A DNA stretch of 64,000 nt, taken from assembly GCF_011634835.1 (NCBI RefSeq), contig NZ_SIRP01000001.1, forward strand, positions 3,220,970-3,284,969, in the 5' to 3' direction. The notes under the pieces are model-generated. The model saw only the letters and a list, made by a program, of their open reading frames with translations. It ran no database searches and was not told where the DNA came from. Below, piece after piece: positions 45,369 through 55,365 of the stretch (positions are counted from its first letter, which is position 1; each line of letters begins with the position of its first letter). The position numbers were made by a program, and so were the translations under genes. This DNA is from Isoptericola sp. BMS4. Its GTDB lineage: Bacteria; Actinomycetota; Actinomycetes; Actinomycetales; Cellulomonadaceae.

Positions 45369-46196
45369 TCAGCGGCGGTCGAGCCGCACCTGGCGGTTCA
45401 CGTCCTTGTAGAGCAGGTAGCGGAAGGGCTTCGGCCCGCCGGCGTAGCAGGCCTGCGGGCAGAAGGCCCGCAGCCACAGGAAGTCGCCCTCCTGCACCTC
45501 CACCCAGTCGCCGTTGAGGCGGTACACGGCCTTGCCCTCGAGCACGTACAGGCCGTGCTCCATGATGTGCGTCTCCGCGAACGGGATGGAGCCGCCGGGC
45601 TGGAACGTCACGATGTTGACGTGCATGTCGTGGGCGATGTCGTCGGGGTCGACGAATCGTGTCGTGGCCCACGCGCCGTCGGTGTCCGGCATCGGGACGG
45701 GCTCGACGTCCTGCTCGCGCGTAACGAACGACGTGGCGCGGTGCCCCTCGACGGGCTCGTACACCTTGCGGACCCACTGGAACGCCGCCTTGGCGTCGGA
45801 CCGGTTGCGCAGCGCCCACTCCTCGCCGGCGGCGAGGTAGGCGTACCCACCCGGCTCGAGCACGTGCTCGGTGCCCCCGAACGTCAGGACGAGGGTGCCC
45901 TCGGTGACGAAGACGACCGACTGCACGGTGTCCTCGACCTCGCCGCGGTCGGCGCCGCCCCCGGGCGACACCTCGACGACGTACTGGGCGAACGTCGTCG
46001 CGAAGCCGTCGATGGGTCGCGCGAGCACCCACAGGCGGGTGGACTCCCAGCCGGGCAGCCGGCTCGTGACGATGTCCCGCAGCACCCCGCGCGGGATGAC
46101 GGTGTACGCCTCGGTGACGACCGCGCGGTCGGTGAGCAGCTCGGACTGCCCGGGCAGCCCGCCCTGCGGGGTGAAGTAGCGCGTGGTCTGGGTCAT
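45369..46196 (-). CDS. allE: (S)-ureidoglycine aminohydrolase
   Basis: A 275-residue bicupin of the AllE/YlbA family. The C-terminal cupin carries PFAETHIMEHGLYVLEGKAVY and the N-terminal one VVFVTEGTLVLTFGG, the metal-binding cupin blocks. It deaminates ureidoglycine to ureidoglycolate in allantoin breakdown. It is separated from the other purine genes by about 4 kb of gat genes. A good promoter and a TTCC-N7-GGAA box lie upstream. Confidence 0.92.
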   Translation of the reverse strand: MTQTTRYFTPQGGLPGQSELLTDRAVVTEAYTVIPRGVLRDIVTSRLPGWESTRLWVLARPIDGFATTFAQYVVEVSPGGGADRGEVEDTVQSVVFVTEGTLVLTFGGTEHVLEPGGYAYLAAGEEWALRNRSDAKAAFQWVRKVYEPVEGHRATSFVTREQDVEPVPMPDTDGAWATTRFVDPDDIAHDMHVNIVTFQPGGSIPFAETHIMEHGLYVLEGKAVYRLNGDWVEVQEGDFLWLRAFCPQACYAGGPKPFRYLLYKDVNRQVRLDRR

Positions 46197-46253
46197 GGAT
46201 GACGCTCCTCGCTCGATCGGGGCGGCCGACGCGGTGCGCACCACGGACGACAC

Positions 46254-46268
46254 TTCCGCTCACCGGAA
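46254..46268 (-). promoter_or_regulatory. Candidate IclR operator at allE
   Basis: TTCCGCTCACCGGAA is a 15-nt palindrome with 5-bp arms. The same TTCC-N7-GRAA layout occurs before hyi and malic enzyme. It lies 18 nt downstream of the -10, so bound repressor would block elongation or initial transcription. Confidence 0.5.
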
Positions 46269-46286
46269 TCACTCTTCTGCTATATG

Positions 46287-46315
46287 AACCTAGAGCCGCC
46301 AGGGACGGGTGTCAA
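46287..46315 (-). promoter_or_regulatory. allE promoter
   Basis: On the minus strand TTGACA (46310-46315) and TAGGTT (46287-46292) are separated by 17 nt. The consensus match is good. Confidence 0.65.
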
Positions 46316-46329
46316 GCAGCCGCCGGACG

Positions 46330-46377
46330 CACGACGACGCCGGCGCCCGCACTCGTGCGGGCGCCGGCGTCGTCGTG
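46330..46377 (-). terminator. 23-bp perfect hairpin after the gat operon
   Basis: Arms 46330-46352 and 46355-46377 are exact complements, and the hairpin lies 48 nt after the stop of the GNAT gene that ends the gatCAB operon. It also insulates allE, whose promoter begins 15 nt further on. Confidence 0.7.
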
Positions 46378-46424
46378 GCCGGGCGGCAGGTCGGGGCGGG
46401 CCCGTGGGCCCGCCCCGCGGGGGA

Positions 46425-47042
46425 TCAGTCGGCCCCCTCCCCCGCCCGGAACTCGTCCTCGAGGATGCTCATGACGACGGCGTCGGCCCACCCGTCGCCG
46501 TCGCGGTAGGCGTCGCGCAGCCGACCCTCCTCGCGGAAGCCCAGGGAGTCGTACAGCGCCCGCGCCCGGGTGTTCATGCTCATCACCGACAGGCTCACCC
46601 GGTGCAGGCCGAGACCCGCGCCGGGCGACCCGTCGGGGCCGTCGGGGTGGTCGGCGGGCGTGAACGCGAACCGCAGCACCTGCGAGATCGCCTCGCGGCC
46701 GTACCCGCGCCCCCGGTAGTCGCGCAGCATCCGCAGGCGCAGGTTCGCCGACGCGCGGCCCGTGTCGACCTGGTCGAGGGCGATCTCGCCGATGAGGTCG
46801 TCGCTGACGAGCTCGCCGTCGCGCACGGCGGCCGCCGTGACGGCCCAGTCGTAGCGCCCCGGCACCGTGGCCGCGGTCGCCGCCCAGGCGTCGACCTCCG
46901 CGCGCGTCGACGACCCGCTCGTGCCCATGCCGGTCAGCCGCCCGCCGTCCGGGTCCTGCACCGACGCCCACAGGCGGTCCGCGTCGCGGGGCTCGATCGG
47001 GCGCAGGCGCACGAGCTCCCCGTGGAGCAGGGGGGACCTCAT
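46425..47042 (-). CDS. GNAT family N-acetyltransferase (RimJ-like)
   Basis: A 205-residue acetyltransferase resembling the RimJ/RimL group: [16 protein letters not shown] at the N-terminus, [21 protein letters not shown] as the acetyl-CoA loop, then [23 protein letters not shown]. Substrate unknown. Its ATG overlaps the gatB stop by 4 nt, so it is translated with the amidotransferase genes, but a functional link is not established. Confidence 0.88.
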   Translation of the reverse strand: MRSPLLHGELVRLRPIEPRDADRLWASVQDPDGGRLTGMGTSGSSTRAEVDAWAATAATVPGRYDWAVTAAAVRDGELVSDDLIGEIALDQVDTGRASANLRLRMLRDYRGRGYGREAISQVLRFAFTPADHPDGPDGSPGAGLGLHRVSLSVMSMNTRARALYDSLGFREEGRLRDAYRDGDGWADAVVMSILEDEFRAGEGAD

Positions 47043-48556
47043 CCCGCGATCCTCTCGAGCACCAGCTCGCGGACGCGCTTGGCGTCCGCCTGCCCCTTCG
47101 TCGCCTTCATGACGGCGCCGATGATCGCGCCGACCGGCCCCTGGTTGCCCCCGCGGACCTTCTCCACGACGTCGGGCTGCGCGGCGAGCGCCTCGTCGAT
47201 CGCGGCCAGCAGCGCGCCGTCGTCCGAGACGACCTCGAGCCCGCGCGCGACGACGACCTGCTCGGGATCGCCCTCGCCCGCGAGGACGCCGTCGAGCACC
47301 TGGCGCGCGATCTTGTCGTTGATGCGGCCGGAGTCGACCAGCGACTGCAGCTCGCCGATCTGCGCGGGCGTGATGGCCAGCGCGGCGAGCTCGACCTCGG
47401 ACTGCTTGGCGCGGCGTGCCAGCTCGCCCATCCACCACTTGCGCGCGGCGGCCGGGCTCGCGCCCGCCGCGATCGTGGCCTCGATGAGGTCGAGGGCGCC
47501 CGCGTTGACGACGTCGCGCATCTCGGCGTCGGCGAAGCCCCACTCGTCGTGCAACCGGCGGCGGCGCGCCTGCGGCAGCTCGGGCAGCGTGGCGCGGATC
47601 TCCTCGACCCACGCGCGGCTCGGGGCCACCGGGACCAGGTCCGGCTCCGGGAAGTAGCGGTAGTCCTCGGCGTCGGACTTCACGCGGCCGGGCGACGTCG
47701 AGCCGTCGTCCTCGTGGAAGTGCCGGGTCTCCTGCACCACGGTGTCGCCGGCGTCCAGGAGCCCCGCCTGCCGGGAGATCTCGTAGCGCACAGCCCGCTC
47801 GACGGACCGGAACGAGTTGACGTTCTTGGTCTCGGTGCGGGTGCCGAGCGGCGAGTCGGCGGTGGGGCGCAGCGAGACGTTCACGTCCGCGCGGACGTTG
47901 CCGCGCTCCATGCGCGCCTCGGACACGTCCAGCACCCGGAAGATGTCGCGCAGGGCCTGCACGTAGGCGCGGGCCACCTCCGGCGCCCGCTCCCCCGCCC
48001 CGGTGATCGGGCGGGTGACGATCTCGACCAGCGGCACGCCGGCGCGGTTGTAGTCCACCAGCGAGTACTCCGCGCCGTGGATGCGCCCGGCGGCGCCGCC
48101 GACGTGCGTGTTCTTGCCGGCGTCCTCCTCCATGTGCGCGCGCTCGATCTCGACGCGGTGCACGGTGCCGTCCTCCAGCTCGACGTCGAGCCAGCCGTCG
48201 AAGGCGATGGGCTCGTCGTACTGGGAGGTCTGGAAGTTCTTCGGCACGTCCGGGTAGAAGTAGTTCTTCCGGGCGAAGCGGCAGCTCTCCGCGATCTGGC
48301 AGTTCAGCGCCAGGCCGATGCGGATCGCGTACTCGACGGCGGTGCCGTTGACCACGGGCAGCGCGCCGGGCAGGCCGAGCGAGACGGGCGTGGTCTGGGT
48401 GTTCGGGTCGGCGCCGAAGGACTGCTCGGCCGAGCAGAACATCTTGGTGCGGGTGCCGAGCTCGACGTGCACCTCGATGCCGAGCACCGGGTCGTAGCGC
48501 CGCACCGCGTCGTCGTAGTCGACGAGGGCCACCGGGGTGGCGGAGGTCGTGGTCAC
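47039..48556 (-). CDS. gatB: Asp-tRNA(Asn)/Glu-tRNA(Gln) amidotransferase subunit B
   Basis: A 505-residue GatB. The active region carries [36 protein letters not shown] and [16 protein letters not shown], and the C-terminal YqeY-like tail ends with [17 protein letters not shown]. It binds the misacylated tRNA and transfers the ammonia made by GatA. I use GTG 48556 because GGAG lies 7 nt upstream; the frame extends toward gatA. Confidence 0.96.
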   Translation of the reverse strand: MTTTSATPVALVDYDDAVRRYDPVLGIEVHVELGTRTKMFCSAEQSFGADPNTQTTPVSLGLPGALPVVNGTAVEYAIRIGLALNCQIAESCRFARKNYFYPDVPKNFQTSQYDEPIAFDGWLDVELEDGTVHRVEIERAHMEEDAGKNTHVGGAAGRIHGAEYSLVDYNRAGVPLVEIVTRPITGAGERAPEVARAYVQALRDIFRVLDVSEARMERGNVRADVNVSLRPTADSPLGTRTETKNVNSFRSVERAVRYEISRQAGLLDAGDTVVQETRHFHEDDGSTSPGRVKSDAEDYRYFPEPDLVPVAPSRAWVEEIRATLPELPQARRRRLHDEWGFADAEMRDVVNAGALDLIEATIAAGASPAAARKWWMGELARRAKQSEVELAALAITPAQIGELQSLVDSGRINDKIARQVLDGVLAGEGDPEQVVVARGLEVVSDDGALLAAIDEALAAQPDVVEKVRGGNQGPVGAIIGAVMKATKGQADAKRVRELVLERIAG

Positions 48557-48570
48557 AGTGGTCTCCGTTC

Positions 48571-50088
48571 TCAGCCGAGCTCGGGGGCGCGGGCCAGCAG
48601 CGGCGCGCCCCACGAGGACTCGAGGGCCGACTCGAGCGCGGCGCCGACGCGGTACAGGCGGTCGTCGGCCTTCGCCGGCGCGAGGATCTGGAAGCCGGTG
48701 GGCAGGGCGGCACCGTCGTCCGACGTGGCCAGCCCGTTGGGCACCGAGATGCCGGGCACACCGGCGAGGTTGGCCGGGATTGTCGCGACGTCGTTGAGGT
48801 ACATCGCGAGCGGGTCGTCCAGCTTCTCGCCGAACCGGAACGCCGTCGTGGGCGCCGTCGGCGAGACCAGCACGTCGGCCGCGGCGAACGCCGCGTCGAA
48901 GTCGCGCTGGATGAGCGTGCGGACCTTCTGCGCGCTGCCGTAGTAGGCGTCGTAGTAGCCCGCGCTCAGCGCGTAGGTGCCGAGGATGACGCGGCGCTTG
49001 ACCTCGTCGCCGAACCCGGCCCCGCGGGTGGCCGCCATGACGCGCTCCGCGGTCACCGGCCCCTCCTCGGGCTCGACCCGCAGGCCGAAGCGCATGCCGT
49101 CGAACTTCGCCAGGTTGCTGGAGGCCTCGGACGGCATGATCAGGTAGTACGCGGCCAGGGCGTACTCGAACGACGGGCAGGACACCTCGACGATCTCGGC
49201 GCCGGCCTTGGTGAGCAGCTCGAGCGACTCGTGGAACCGCGCCAGCACGCCCGCCTGGTAGCCCTCGCCCTGCAGCTGCGTGACGACGCCGACCCGCAGG
49301 CCGGACAGGTCCCCGAGCGCGCCCTCGCGCGCCGCGGCGACGATCGGCGGCAGGGGCTCGGGGATGGACGTCGAGTCGCGCGGGTCGTGCCCGCCGATCA
49401 GCTCGTGCAGCAGCGCGGAGTCGAGCACCGTGCGGGTCACGGGGCCCGCCTGGTCCAGCGAGGACGCCATCGCGATGAGGCCGTAGCGCGAGACCCCGCC
49501 GTAGGTGGGCTTGACGCCCACGGTGCCGGTGACGGCGCCCGGCTGGCGGATCGAGCCGCCCGTGTCCGTGCCGATCGCGAGCGGCGCCTCAAAGGCCGCG
49601 ACGGCGGCCGCGGACCCGCCGCCGGAGCCGCCGGGGATCCGCTCGAGGTCCCACGGGTTGTGGGTGTTGCCGTACGCCGAGTGCTCCGTCGAGGAGCCCA
49701 TGGCGAACTCGTCCATGTTCGTCTTGCCGAGGATCGGCAGGCCGGCCGCGCGGATCTTCTCCACGAGGGTCGCGTCGTAGGGCGGGATCCAGCCCTCGAG
49801 GATCTTCGATCCGGCGGTCGACGGCGTGCCCTTGGTGACGACGACGTCCTTGACGGCGATCGGCACGCCGGCCAGCGGGTGCAGCTCCTCACCGGCGGCG
49901 CGGCGGGCGTCGACGTCGGCGGCCGTGGCGAGGGCCACCTCGTCGCTCACGTGCAGGTACGCGTGCACGTCGCCGTCGACGGCCGCGATGCGGTCCAGGT
50001 GGGCGCGGGTCGCCTCGACGCTCGAGGCCTCGCCGGCGGCGAGGAGCTCGGCGAGGCGCGCGGCGCTCAGGCGGGTCAGGTCCGTCAT
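48571..50088 (-). CDS. gatA: Asp-tRNA(Asn)/Glu-tRNA(Gln) amidotransferase subunit A
   Basis: A 505-residue amidase. The Ser-cisSer-Lys triad is visible: Lys in [12 protein letters not shown] near 80, the serines in [13 protein letters not shown] and [12 protein letters not shown]. It frees ammonia from glutamine. It starts at ATG 50088, directly before the gatC stop (50090) in gatCAB order. Confidence 0.97.
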   Translation of the reverse strand: MTDLTRLSAARLAELLAAGEASSVEATRAHLDRIAAVDGDVHAYLHVSDEVALATAADVDARRAAGEELHPLAGVPIAVKDVVVTKGTPSTAGSKILEGWIPPYDATLVEKIRAAGLPILGKTNMDEFAMGSSTEHSAYGNTHNPWDLERIPGGSGGGSAAAVAAFEAPLAIGTDTGGSIRQPGAVTGTVGVKPTYGGVSRYGLIAMASSLDQAGPVTRTVLDSALLHELIGGHDPRDSTSIPEPLPPIVAAAREGALGDLSGLRVGVVTQLQGEGYQAGVLARFHESLELLTKAGAEIVEVSCPSFEYALAAYYLIMPSEASSNLAKFDGMRFGLRVEPEEGPVTAERVMAATRGAGFGDEVKRRVILGTYALSAGYYDAYYGSAQKVRTLIQRDFDAAFAAADVLVSPTAPTTAFRFGEKLDDPLAMYLNDVATIPANLAGVPGISVPNGLATSDDGAALPTGFQILAPAKADDRLYRVGAALESALESSWGAPLLARAPELG

Positions 50089-50089
50089 C

Positions 50090-50386
50090 TCACTCCTCCC
50101 CGAGGATCTGCGGCACGGCGAACCGGCCGTCCTCGGCGTCCGGCGCGGCGGCGAGGACGTCCGCGACGGGCAGCGCCGGCGTCGGCACGTCCTCGCGGAA
50201 CACGTTCGTCATGGGCAGCGGGTGGCTGGTCGCGGGCACGTCCGGGGTGGCGACCTCGCGCACACGGGCGATCGACTCGACGATGACGTCGAGCTCGCCG
50301 GCGAACCGGTCGACCTCCTCCGGGCTCAGGTCGATGCGGGCCAGGGCGGCGACGCGCGCGACCTCGTCTCGGGAGATGGTGGACAT
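50090..50386 (-). CDS. gatC: Asp-tRNA(Asn)/Glu-tRNA(Gln) amidotransferase subunit C
   Basis: A 98-residue Gat[21 protein letters not shown] is the family's N-terminal helix, followed by [10 protein letters not shown]. It tethers GatA to GatB. It is the first gene of the gatCAB-acetyltransferase operon and starts at ATG 50386. Confidence 0.95.
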   Translation of the reverse strand: MSTISRDEVARVAALARIDLSPEEVDRFAGELDVIVESIARVREVATPDVPATSHPLPMTNVFREDVPTPALPVADVLAAAPDAEDGRFAVPQILGEE

Positions 50387-50454
50387 GGCCGCCAGTCTAG
50401 TGGTCGGCAGGTGTCCCGGAGGTTGTCCGCACGTGACGACCGGGGACGACACGA

Positions 50455-50492
50455 CGGCCGGCGCCGGGGTCCCTCGGACCCGGCACCGGCCG
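50455..50492 (-). terminator. GC hairpin downstream of aceB
   Basis: CGGCCGG...GTCC and GGACC...CCGGCCG pair with a single bulge. It lies about 50 nt past the aceB stop, in the 157-bp gap before gatC. No U-tract is present. Confidence 0.5.
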
Positions 50493-50543
50493 CCCTGCTG
50501 CGGCCGTGGCCGGCGCCCCCGTCGCGCCGGTCACGGCCGTTCC

Positions 50544-52130
50544 TCAGGCCATCCGCTCGTAGGCGGCGGTGGTGAGGAAGTCCACGTACTCGTCGGCCAC
50601 GGCGACCTCCATGAAGAGCGCGCGCGCCTCGTCGTAGTCGGCGGCGTCGCCGGGGAGCTTCGCCACCTCCTCGGCGACGACGCGGTCGACGAGCTCGCGG
50701 GTCACCTTCTCGCCCGAGTCGGCGAGCGTGACGTCGTTGTGCAGCCACTGCCACACCTGCGACCGGGAGATCTCCGCGGTCGCGGCGTCCTCCATGAGGC
50801 CGAAGATCGCGACGGCTCCGAGGCCGCCGAGCCAGGCGCGCAGGTACTGGATGCCGACGGAGACGTTGTTGCGCAGGCCCGCCTCGGTGACGGTGCCGGG
50901 GGTCTTGTCCACGGCGAGCAGGTCGGCCGCGGCCACCCGCACGTCGTCGCGCGTGCGGTCGATCTGGTTCGGCCGGTCGCCGAGCACCGCGGTGAAGGCC
51001 TCGGAGCACGTGGCCACCATGCCGGGGTGGGCGACCCACGAGCCGTCGAAGCCGTCGCCGGCCTCGCGCGCCTTGTCGGCGCGGACCTTGGCGTACGCCT
51101 GCTCGTTGGCCTCGGCGTCCTTGCTCGGGACGGCCGCGGCCATGCCGCCGATGGCGTGCGCGCCGCGGCGGTGGCACGTCGAGACCAGCAGCTCGGTGTA
51201 GGCCCGCATGAACGGCACCGTCATGGTGATCTGGTTGCGGTCCGGCAGCAGGAAGTCGTGCCCGCGGGTGCGGAAGGTCTTCACGACGGAGAACAGGTAG
51301 TCCCAGCGGCCCGCGTTGAGGCCCGCGGAGTGCTCGCGCAGCTCGTAGAGGATCTCCTCCATCTCGAACGCGGCCGGGATCGTCTCGATCAGCACGGTGG
51401 CGCGGATCGTGCCGCGCGGGATGCCGAGGGCCTCCTGCGCGAGGACGAACGCGTCGTTCCACAGCCGCGCCTCGAGGTGGGACTCCATCTTCGGCAGGTA
51501 GAAGTACGGCCCGTGGCCCTTGTCGATCTGGCGCAGCCCGGCCGTCGCCACGTAGAGGGCGAAGTCGACCAGGCCCCCGGAGGTGCGCTCGCCGTCGACC
51601 AGCACGTGCTTCTCGTCCATGTGCCAGCCGCGCGGGCGCACGATGATCGTGGCGAGCTCGTCGTCGGGCTTGAGCGCGTACGACTTGCCGGCCTCGTTGG
51701 TGAAGTCGATCTCGCGGTCGATCGCGTCGAGCAGGTTGAGCTGGCCGCCCACCACGCTGCGCCACTGCGGCGTGTTGGCGTCCTCCTGGTCGGCGAGCCA
51801 GGCCTTGGCACCCGAGTTGAGGGCGTTGACCGTCATCTTGCGGTCCGTGGGCCCGGTGATCTCGACGCGGCGGTCGACCAGGCCGGGCGCCGGCTCGGCC
51901 ACGCGCCACGAGTCGTCGGCACGGATGTGCGCGGTCTCCGGCAGGAAGTCGAGCGTGCCCCCGTCGGCGAGCTCCTGGCGACGGCGACGCCGGGCCTCCA
52001 GCAGCTCGAGGCGCCGGGCGCCGAGCTTCCGGTGCAGGGTCGCGATCAGGTCGAGCGCGGCCGGGGTGAGCACCTCGGGGTCGCGCTCGCCGATCTCGGC
52101 GGTGATGGTCAGGCCGTCGGGGAGCTCCAC
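50544..52130 (-). CDS. aceB: Malate synthase A
   Basis: A 528-residue malate synthase A. The family blocks are IRADDSWRVAEPAPGLVDRR, KAWLADQEDANTP, RPRGWHMDEKHVL and TVLIETIPAAFEMEEILYEL; the general base is in the C-terminal AIFGLMEDAATAEISRSQVW. It condenses glyoxylate with acetyl-CoA. The GTG start has AAGGAGG 8 nt upstream. Isocitrate lyase is not in the window, so glyoxylate from allantoin is the likely local source. Confidence 0.96.
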   Translation of the reverse strand: MELPDGLTITAEIGERDPEVLTPAALDLIATLHRKLGARRLELLEARRRRRQELADGGTLDFLPETAHIRADDSWRVAEPAPGLVDRRVEITGPTDRKMTVNALNSGAKAWLADQEDANTPQWRSVVGGQLNLLDAIDREIDFTNEAGKSYALKPDDELATIIVRPRGWHMDEKHVLVDGERTSGGLVDFALYVATAGLRQIDKGHGPYFYLPKMESHLEARLWNDAFVLAQEALGIPRGTIRATVLIETIPAAFEMEEILYELREHSAGLNAGRWDYLFSVVKTFRTRGHDFLLPDRNQITMTVPFMRAYTELLVSTCHRRGAHAIGGMAAAVPSKDAEANEQAYAKVRADKAREAGDGFDGSWVAHPGMVATCSEAFTAVLGDRPNQIDRTRDDVRVAAADLLAVDKTPGTVTEAGLRNNVSVGIQYLRAWLGGLGAVAIFGLMEDAATAEISRSQVWQWLHNDVTLADSGEKVTRELVDRVVAEEVAKLPGDAADYDEARALFMEVAVADEYVDFLTTAAYERMA

Positions 52131-52169
52131 GACAGTGCCTCCTTGGTCTCGTGGATTGCGGAATTGAAG

Positions 52170-52190
52170 TTACGCCTGGCGGAAACCCTA
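52170..52190 (-). promoter_or_regulatory. Possible aceB -10 and abutting TTCC box
   Basis: TAGGGT (52185-52190) resembles a -10 and is followed directly on the minus strand by TTCCGCCAGGCGTAA (52170-52184). The same geometry, -10 then TTCC, is seen at hyi. The right half-site is poor and the -35 weak, so this is tentative. The -10 overlaps the bcp stop codon. Confidence 0.35.
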
Positions 52191-52682
52191 GCGCCTCGCG
52201 GCGCCGGCGGCACCCACCAGCCGCTCGCGGAGCGCGGCCACGTGACCGGTGGCCTCGACGTCGTACTGCGCGGTGCGGACGGTGCCGTCCGGGTCCACGA
52301 CGAACGTGGAGCGGTGCATGCCGTCGAAGCTCCGCCCGTCGACCGTCTTCGGGCCCCACGTGCCGTACGCGTCGGCCACCGCGTGGTCCGCGTCGCTCAG
52401 CAGCGGGAAGGTCAGGTGCTCGGCCTCGGCGAACGCCCGCACGTCGGCGACCGGGTCCGCCGAGACCCCCAGCACCGCGTAGCCGGCCCCCGCCAGCGAG
52501 GCCAGGTTGTCCCGGAAGTCGCAGGCCTCGGTCGTGCAGCCCGGGCTGCCGGCCTTCGGGTAGAAGTACACGACCACCCCCCGGTCGGCGGCCGCCCGCA
52601 CCGCGGCGAGCGACACGTCGTCGCCGTGGGCGTCGGGCAGCGTGAAGTCGGGGGCGACGTCTCCGGGCCGGAGCTGGGTCAT
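52188..52682 (-). CDS. bcp: Peroxiredoxin, thiol peroxidase Bcp/PrxQ type
   Basis: A 164-residue AhpC/TSA protein. FYPKAGSPGCTTEACDFRD contains the peroxidatic Cys (GCTTEAC) and the resolving Cys five residues on, the PrxQ spacing. Opening LRPGDVAPDFTLPDAHGDDV is typical. It reduces peroxides using thioredoxin. It lies within the purine region between allB (40 nt upstream) and aceB. Confidence 0.94.
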   Translation of the reverse strand: MTQLRPGDVAPDFTLPDAHGDDVSLAAVRAAADRGVVVYFYPKAGSPGCTTEACDFRDNLASLAGAGYAVLGVSADPVADVRAFAEAEHLTFPLLSDADHAVADAYGTWGPKTVDGRSFDGMHRSTFVVDPDGTVRTAQYDVEATGHVAALRERLVGAAGAARR

Positions 52683-52722
52683 GGCGGGTCTCCTTCGTCT
52701 CGTGCGCGTCGGACGGCGGGGC

Positions 52723-54162
52723 TCAGGCCCCGGCCGGGTGGTCGCTCGGGCGGTCCGCCGGAGCAGGTGCGCCGGCGTGGCGCAGCAGCCGGCCCGTGGG
52801 CCGGTCGCCCACCGGGCGGCCGCGCAGCAGGGTGCGCCGCGCCACGCCGGTCAGGTCACGGCCCGCGTAGGGCGTCACCGGGTTCTTGTGGTGCAGGCGC
52901 CGCGGGTCCACCACGAACGCCTCGTCGGGCGCGAAGACGACGAGGTCGGCGTCCTTGCCCACCGCGATCGCGCCCTTGTCCTCCAGGCCCACCAGCCGCG
53001 CCGGCCCCTCGGACATCCAGCGCACCACCTGCTCCAGCGCGACGCCGCGGCGGCGCGCCTCGCTCCACACCACGGCCAGGCCGAGCTGCAGCGACGACAC
53101 GCCGCCCCAGGCCGTCGCGAAATCGCCGTCGGCCGGCTCCTTGAGCTCGGCGGTGGCCGGCGAGTGGTCCGTCACCACGATGTCGATGGTGCCGTCCGCC
53201 AGGCCCTGCCAGAGGCCGTCCTGGTTGCCCTGCTCGCGGATCGGCGGGCAGCACTTGTACGCGGTCGCCCCGTCGGGGACGTGCTCCGCGTCCAGGGACA
53301 GGTAGTGCGGGCAGGTCTCGACCGTCAGGCGCACGCCCTCGGCGCGGGCGGCCGCGATCTGCGGCAGGGACCCGGCGTCCGACAGGTGCAGCACGTGGGC
53401 ACGCGCGCCGGTGGCCCGCGCGGCGTCGATCACCGCGGCGATCGCCGCCGACTCGGCCCCGGCCGGCCGCGAGGCGAGGAAGTCGCGGTAGTGCCGCCCC
53501 GGCTCGTGCGGCGCCGAGGAGAGGGCGTCCGGGTCCTCCGCGTGCACGATCATCAGCCCGTCGAAGGTGCGCAGCTCGGCCAGGTCGAGACGCAGCTCGT
53601 CGTCGTCGAGGTGCCCGAACTCCGGCACGCCGGAGTCCGCGAGGAAGCACTTGAACCCGAAGACCCCGGCCTCGTGCAGCGGCCGCAGGTCCCCGGTGCT
53701 GCCCGGGACGGCGCCGCCCCAGAAGCCGACGTCGACGAAGGCCTGGTCAGCGGCGCGCCGCTGCTTGGTCTCGAGGTTCGCCACGGTCGTCGTGGGCGGC
53801 ACCGAGTTCAGCGGCATGTCGACGATCGTCGTCACGCCGCCGGCCGCGGCGGCGCGGGTGGCGGTCGCGAAGCCCTCCCACTGGGTGCGGCCCGGCTCGT
53901 TGACGTGCACGTGCGAGTCGACCAGGCCGGGCAGCAGCACCTCGTCCGCGGCCAGCTCGTGCACCTCGTCGCCGACGAGGCCGGTCCCCAGCGGCACGAC
54001 CGCAGCGACGCGACCGTCCGTCACGCCGACCTCGACCGCCCGCTCCCCCTCGGGGGTGACCGCCCGGGCGGCGCGCAGCACCAGGTCGTGGCGGACCTCG
54101 CCGGGGACCGTGGCGCGCGGGACGGCGGACTCGGTGGTTCGGCTCGTGGGTGCGGTCGTCAT
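52723..54162 (-). CDS. allB: Allantoinase
   Basis: A 479-residue cyclic amidohydrolase. The metal-binding [17 protein letters not shown] is near 105, the carboxylated Lys is in [11 protein letters not shown], the later His in VETCPHYL, and the Asp in IVVTDHSPA. These are the allantoinase forms rather than dihydroorotase. It opens allantoin to allantoate. ATG 54162 overlaps the glycerate kinase stop by 4 nt. Confidence 0.93.
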   Translation of the reverse strand: MTTAPTSRTTESAVPRATVPGEVRHDLVLRAARAVTPEGERAVEVGVTDGRVAAVVPLGTGLVGDEVHELAADEVLLPGLVDSHVHVNEPGRTQWEGFATATRAAAAGGVTTIVDMPLNSVPPTTTVANLETKQRRAADQAFVDVGFWGGAVPGSTGDLRPLHEAGVFGFKCFLADSGVPEFGHLDDDELRLDLAELRTFDGLMIVHAEDPDALSSAPHEPGRHYRDFLASRPAGAESAAIAAVIDAARATGARAHVLHLSDAGSLPQIAAARAEGVRLTVETCPHYLSLDAEHVPDGATAYKCCPPIREQGNQDGLWQGLADGTIDIVVTDHSPATAELKEPADGDFATAWGGVSSLQLGLAVVWSEARRRGVALEQVVRWMSEGPARLVGLEDKGAIAVGKDADLVVFAPDEAFVVDPRRLHHKNPVTPYAGRDLTGVARRTLLRGRPVGDRPTGRLLRHAGAPAPADRPSDHPAGA

Positions 54163-55355
54163 GCGTGCTCCGTCCGTGTGGGGGCCGTCGCCGGGCGGGC
54201 GACGGCGGGGGCGTCGGTCACGAGGCGCGCGGCCAGGGTCTCGAGCAGCGGCCCGGCCTGCGCGACGCAGGTCGCGACGTCCGGCTCGACGTCGGTGAGG
54301 GCGTGCACCGCCGCGAACCCCGCTGCGGCGGCCTGATCGGCGTCGAGCGCCGTCCGGCCGCAGACCGCCACGACGGGTACTCCCGCGGCGGTGGCGGCCG
54401 CGGCGACCCCGACCGGGGTCTTGCCGTGCAGCGACTGGGCGTCGAGGCTCCCCTCCCCCGTGACGACGAGGTCCGCGCCGGCGAGCCGGCCGGCGAACCC
54501 CGTCAGGTCGAGGACCACCTGCACGCCGGGGCGGCGCAGCGCGCCCAGCAGGAGGCACGCGAAGCCGACGCCGCCGGCCGCGCCGGCCCCGGGAGCGGCC
54601 GCGTGCGCCACCGCGCCCGTCACGCCACCGGTGGCCAGCACGTCGACCCAGGCCGCCAGCCCGCGCTCGAGCTCCGCGACCGTCGCGGGGTCGGCGCCCT
54701 TCTGCGGGCCGTAGACGGCGGCAGCGCCCGACGGCCCGAGCAGCGGGTTGTCGACGTCGCTCGCCAGCACGATCTCCGTGTCCGCGAGCGCCGGGTGCAG
54801 CCCGCTGAGGTCGACGTCCACCAGGCCGCCCAGGTGCCCGCCTCCGTCGGCGAGGTCGCCCGCGGGGCCGAGCAGCCGGGCGCCGAGCGCGGCGAGCATC
54901 CCCGCCCCGCCGTCGGTGCTCGCCGAGCCGCCCACGCCCACCACGATCTCGCGGGCGCCCGCGTCGAGCGCGTGCGCGATCACCTCCCCGAGCCCCCGCG
55001 AGGTGGCGGCGAGGGCCGTCTCGCGGGACGGGACCACCATCGCGAGCCCGCAGACGGCCGCCATCTCGACGACGGCGGTGCCGCCACGCCGGGCGTACCG
55101 GGTGGCGACGGGCTCGCCGAGCGGGCCGGTCGCCGTCGTCCCGACGGGCGCGAAGCCCGCCGCGAGCGCCGCGTCGACGGTGCCCTCGCCGCCGTCGGCC
55201 ACGGGGAGCTCGCAGGTGACGACGCCGGGGGCCGCACGGCGCAGGCCGGCCGCCAGGTGGGCGGCGACCCGCGCCGCGGACAGCGAGCCCTTGAACGTGT
55301 CGGGCGCGAGGAGCACGCGGGCGGGTCCGCCCGTGCGCGCCGTCGTCCTGGTCAC
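54159..55355 (-). CDS. glxK: Glycerate kinase (GlxK/GarK family)
   Basis: A 398-residue glycerate kinase of the GarK family. It has [20 protein letters not shown] at the N-terminus, [34 protein letters not shown] and [20 protein letters not shown], all conserved. It phosphorylates D-glycerate, the end product of the Gcl route. It follows gcl by 10 nt. Confidence 0.95.
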   Translation of the reverse strand: MTRTTARTGGPARVLLAPDTFKGSLSAARVAAHLAAGLRRAAPGVVTCELPVADGGEGTVDAALAAGFAPVGTTATGPLGEPVATRYARRGGTAVVEMAAVCGLAMVVPSRETALAATSRGLGEVIAHALDAGAREIVVGVGGSASTDGGAGMLAALGARLLGPAGDLADGGGHLGGLVDVDLSGLHPALADTEIVLASDVDNPLLGPSGAAAVYGPQKGADPATVAELERGLAAWVDVLATGGVTGAVAHAAAPGAGAAGGVGFACLLLGALRRPGVQVVLDLTGFAGRLAGADLVVTGEGSLDAQSLHGKTPVGVAAAATAAGVPVVAVCGRTALDADQAAAAGFAAVHALTDVEPDVATCVAQAGPLLETLAARLVTDAPAVARPATAPTRTEHA

Positions 55356-55365
55356 GGTCGCCGCC

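Noticed and set aside
42373-46272. A 1299-codon minus-strand frame that looks like a fusion of the POT transporter with an N-terminal domain
   Set aside because: The N-terminal two-thirds is the antisense of the photolyase and allE region and shows no motif. The transporter starts at 43905.
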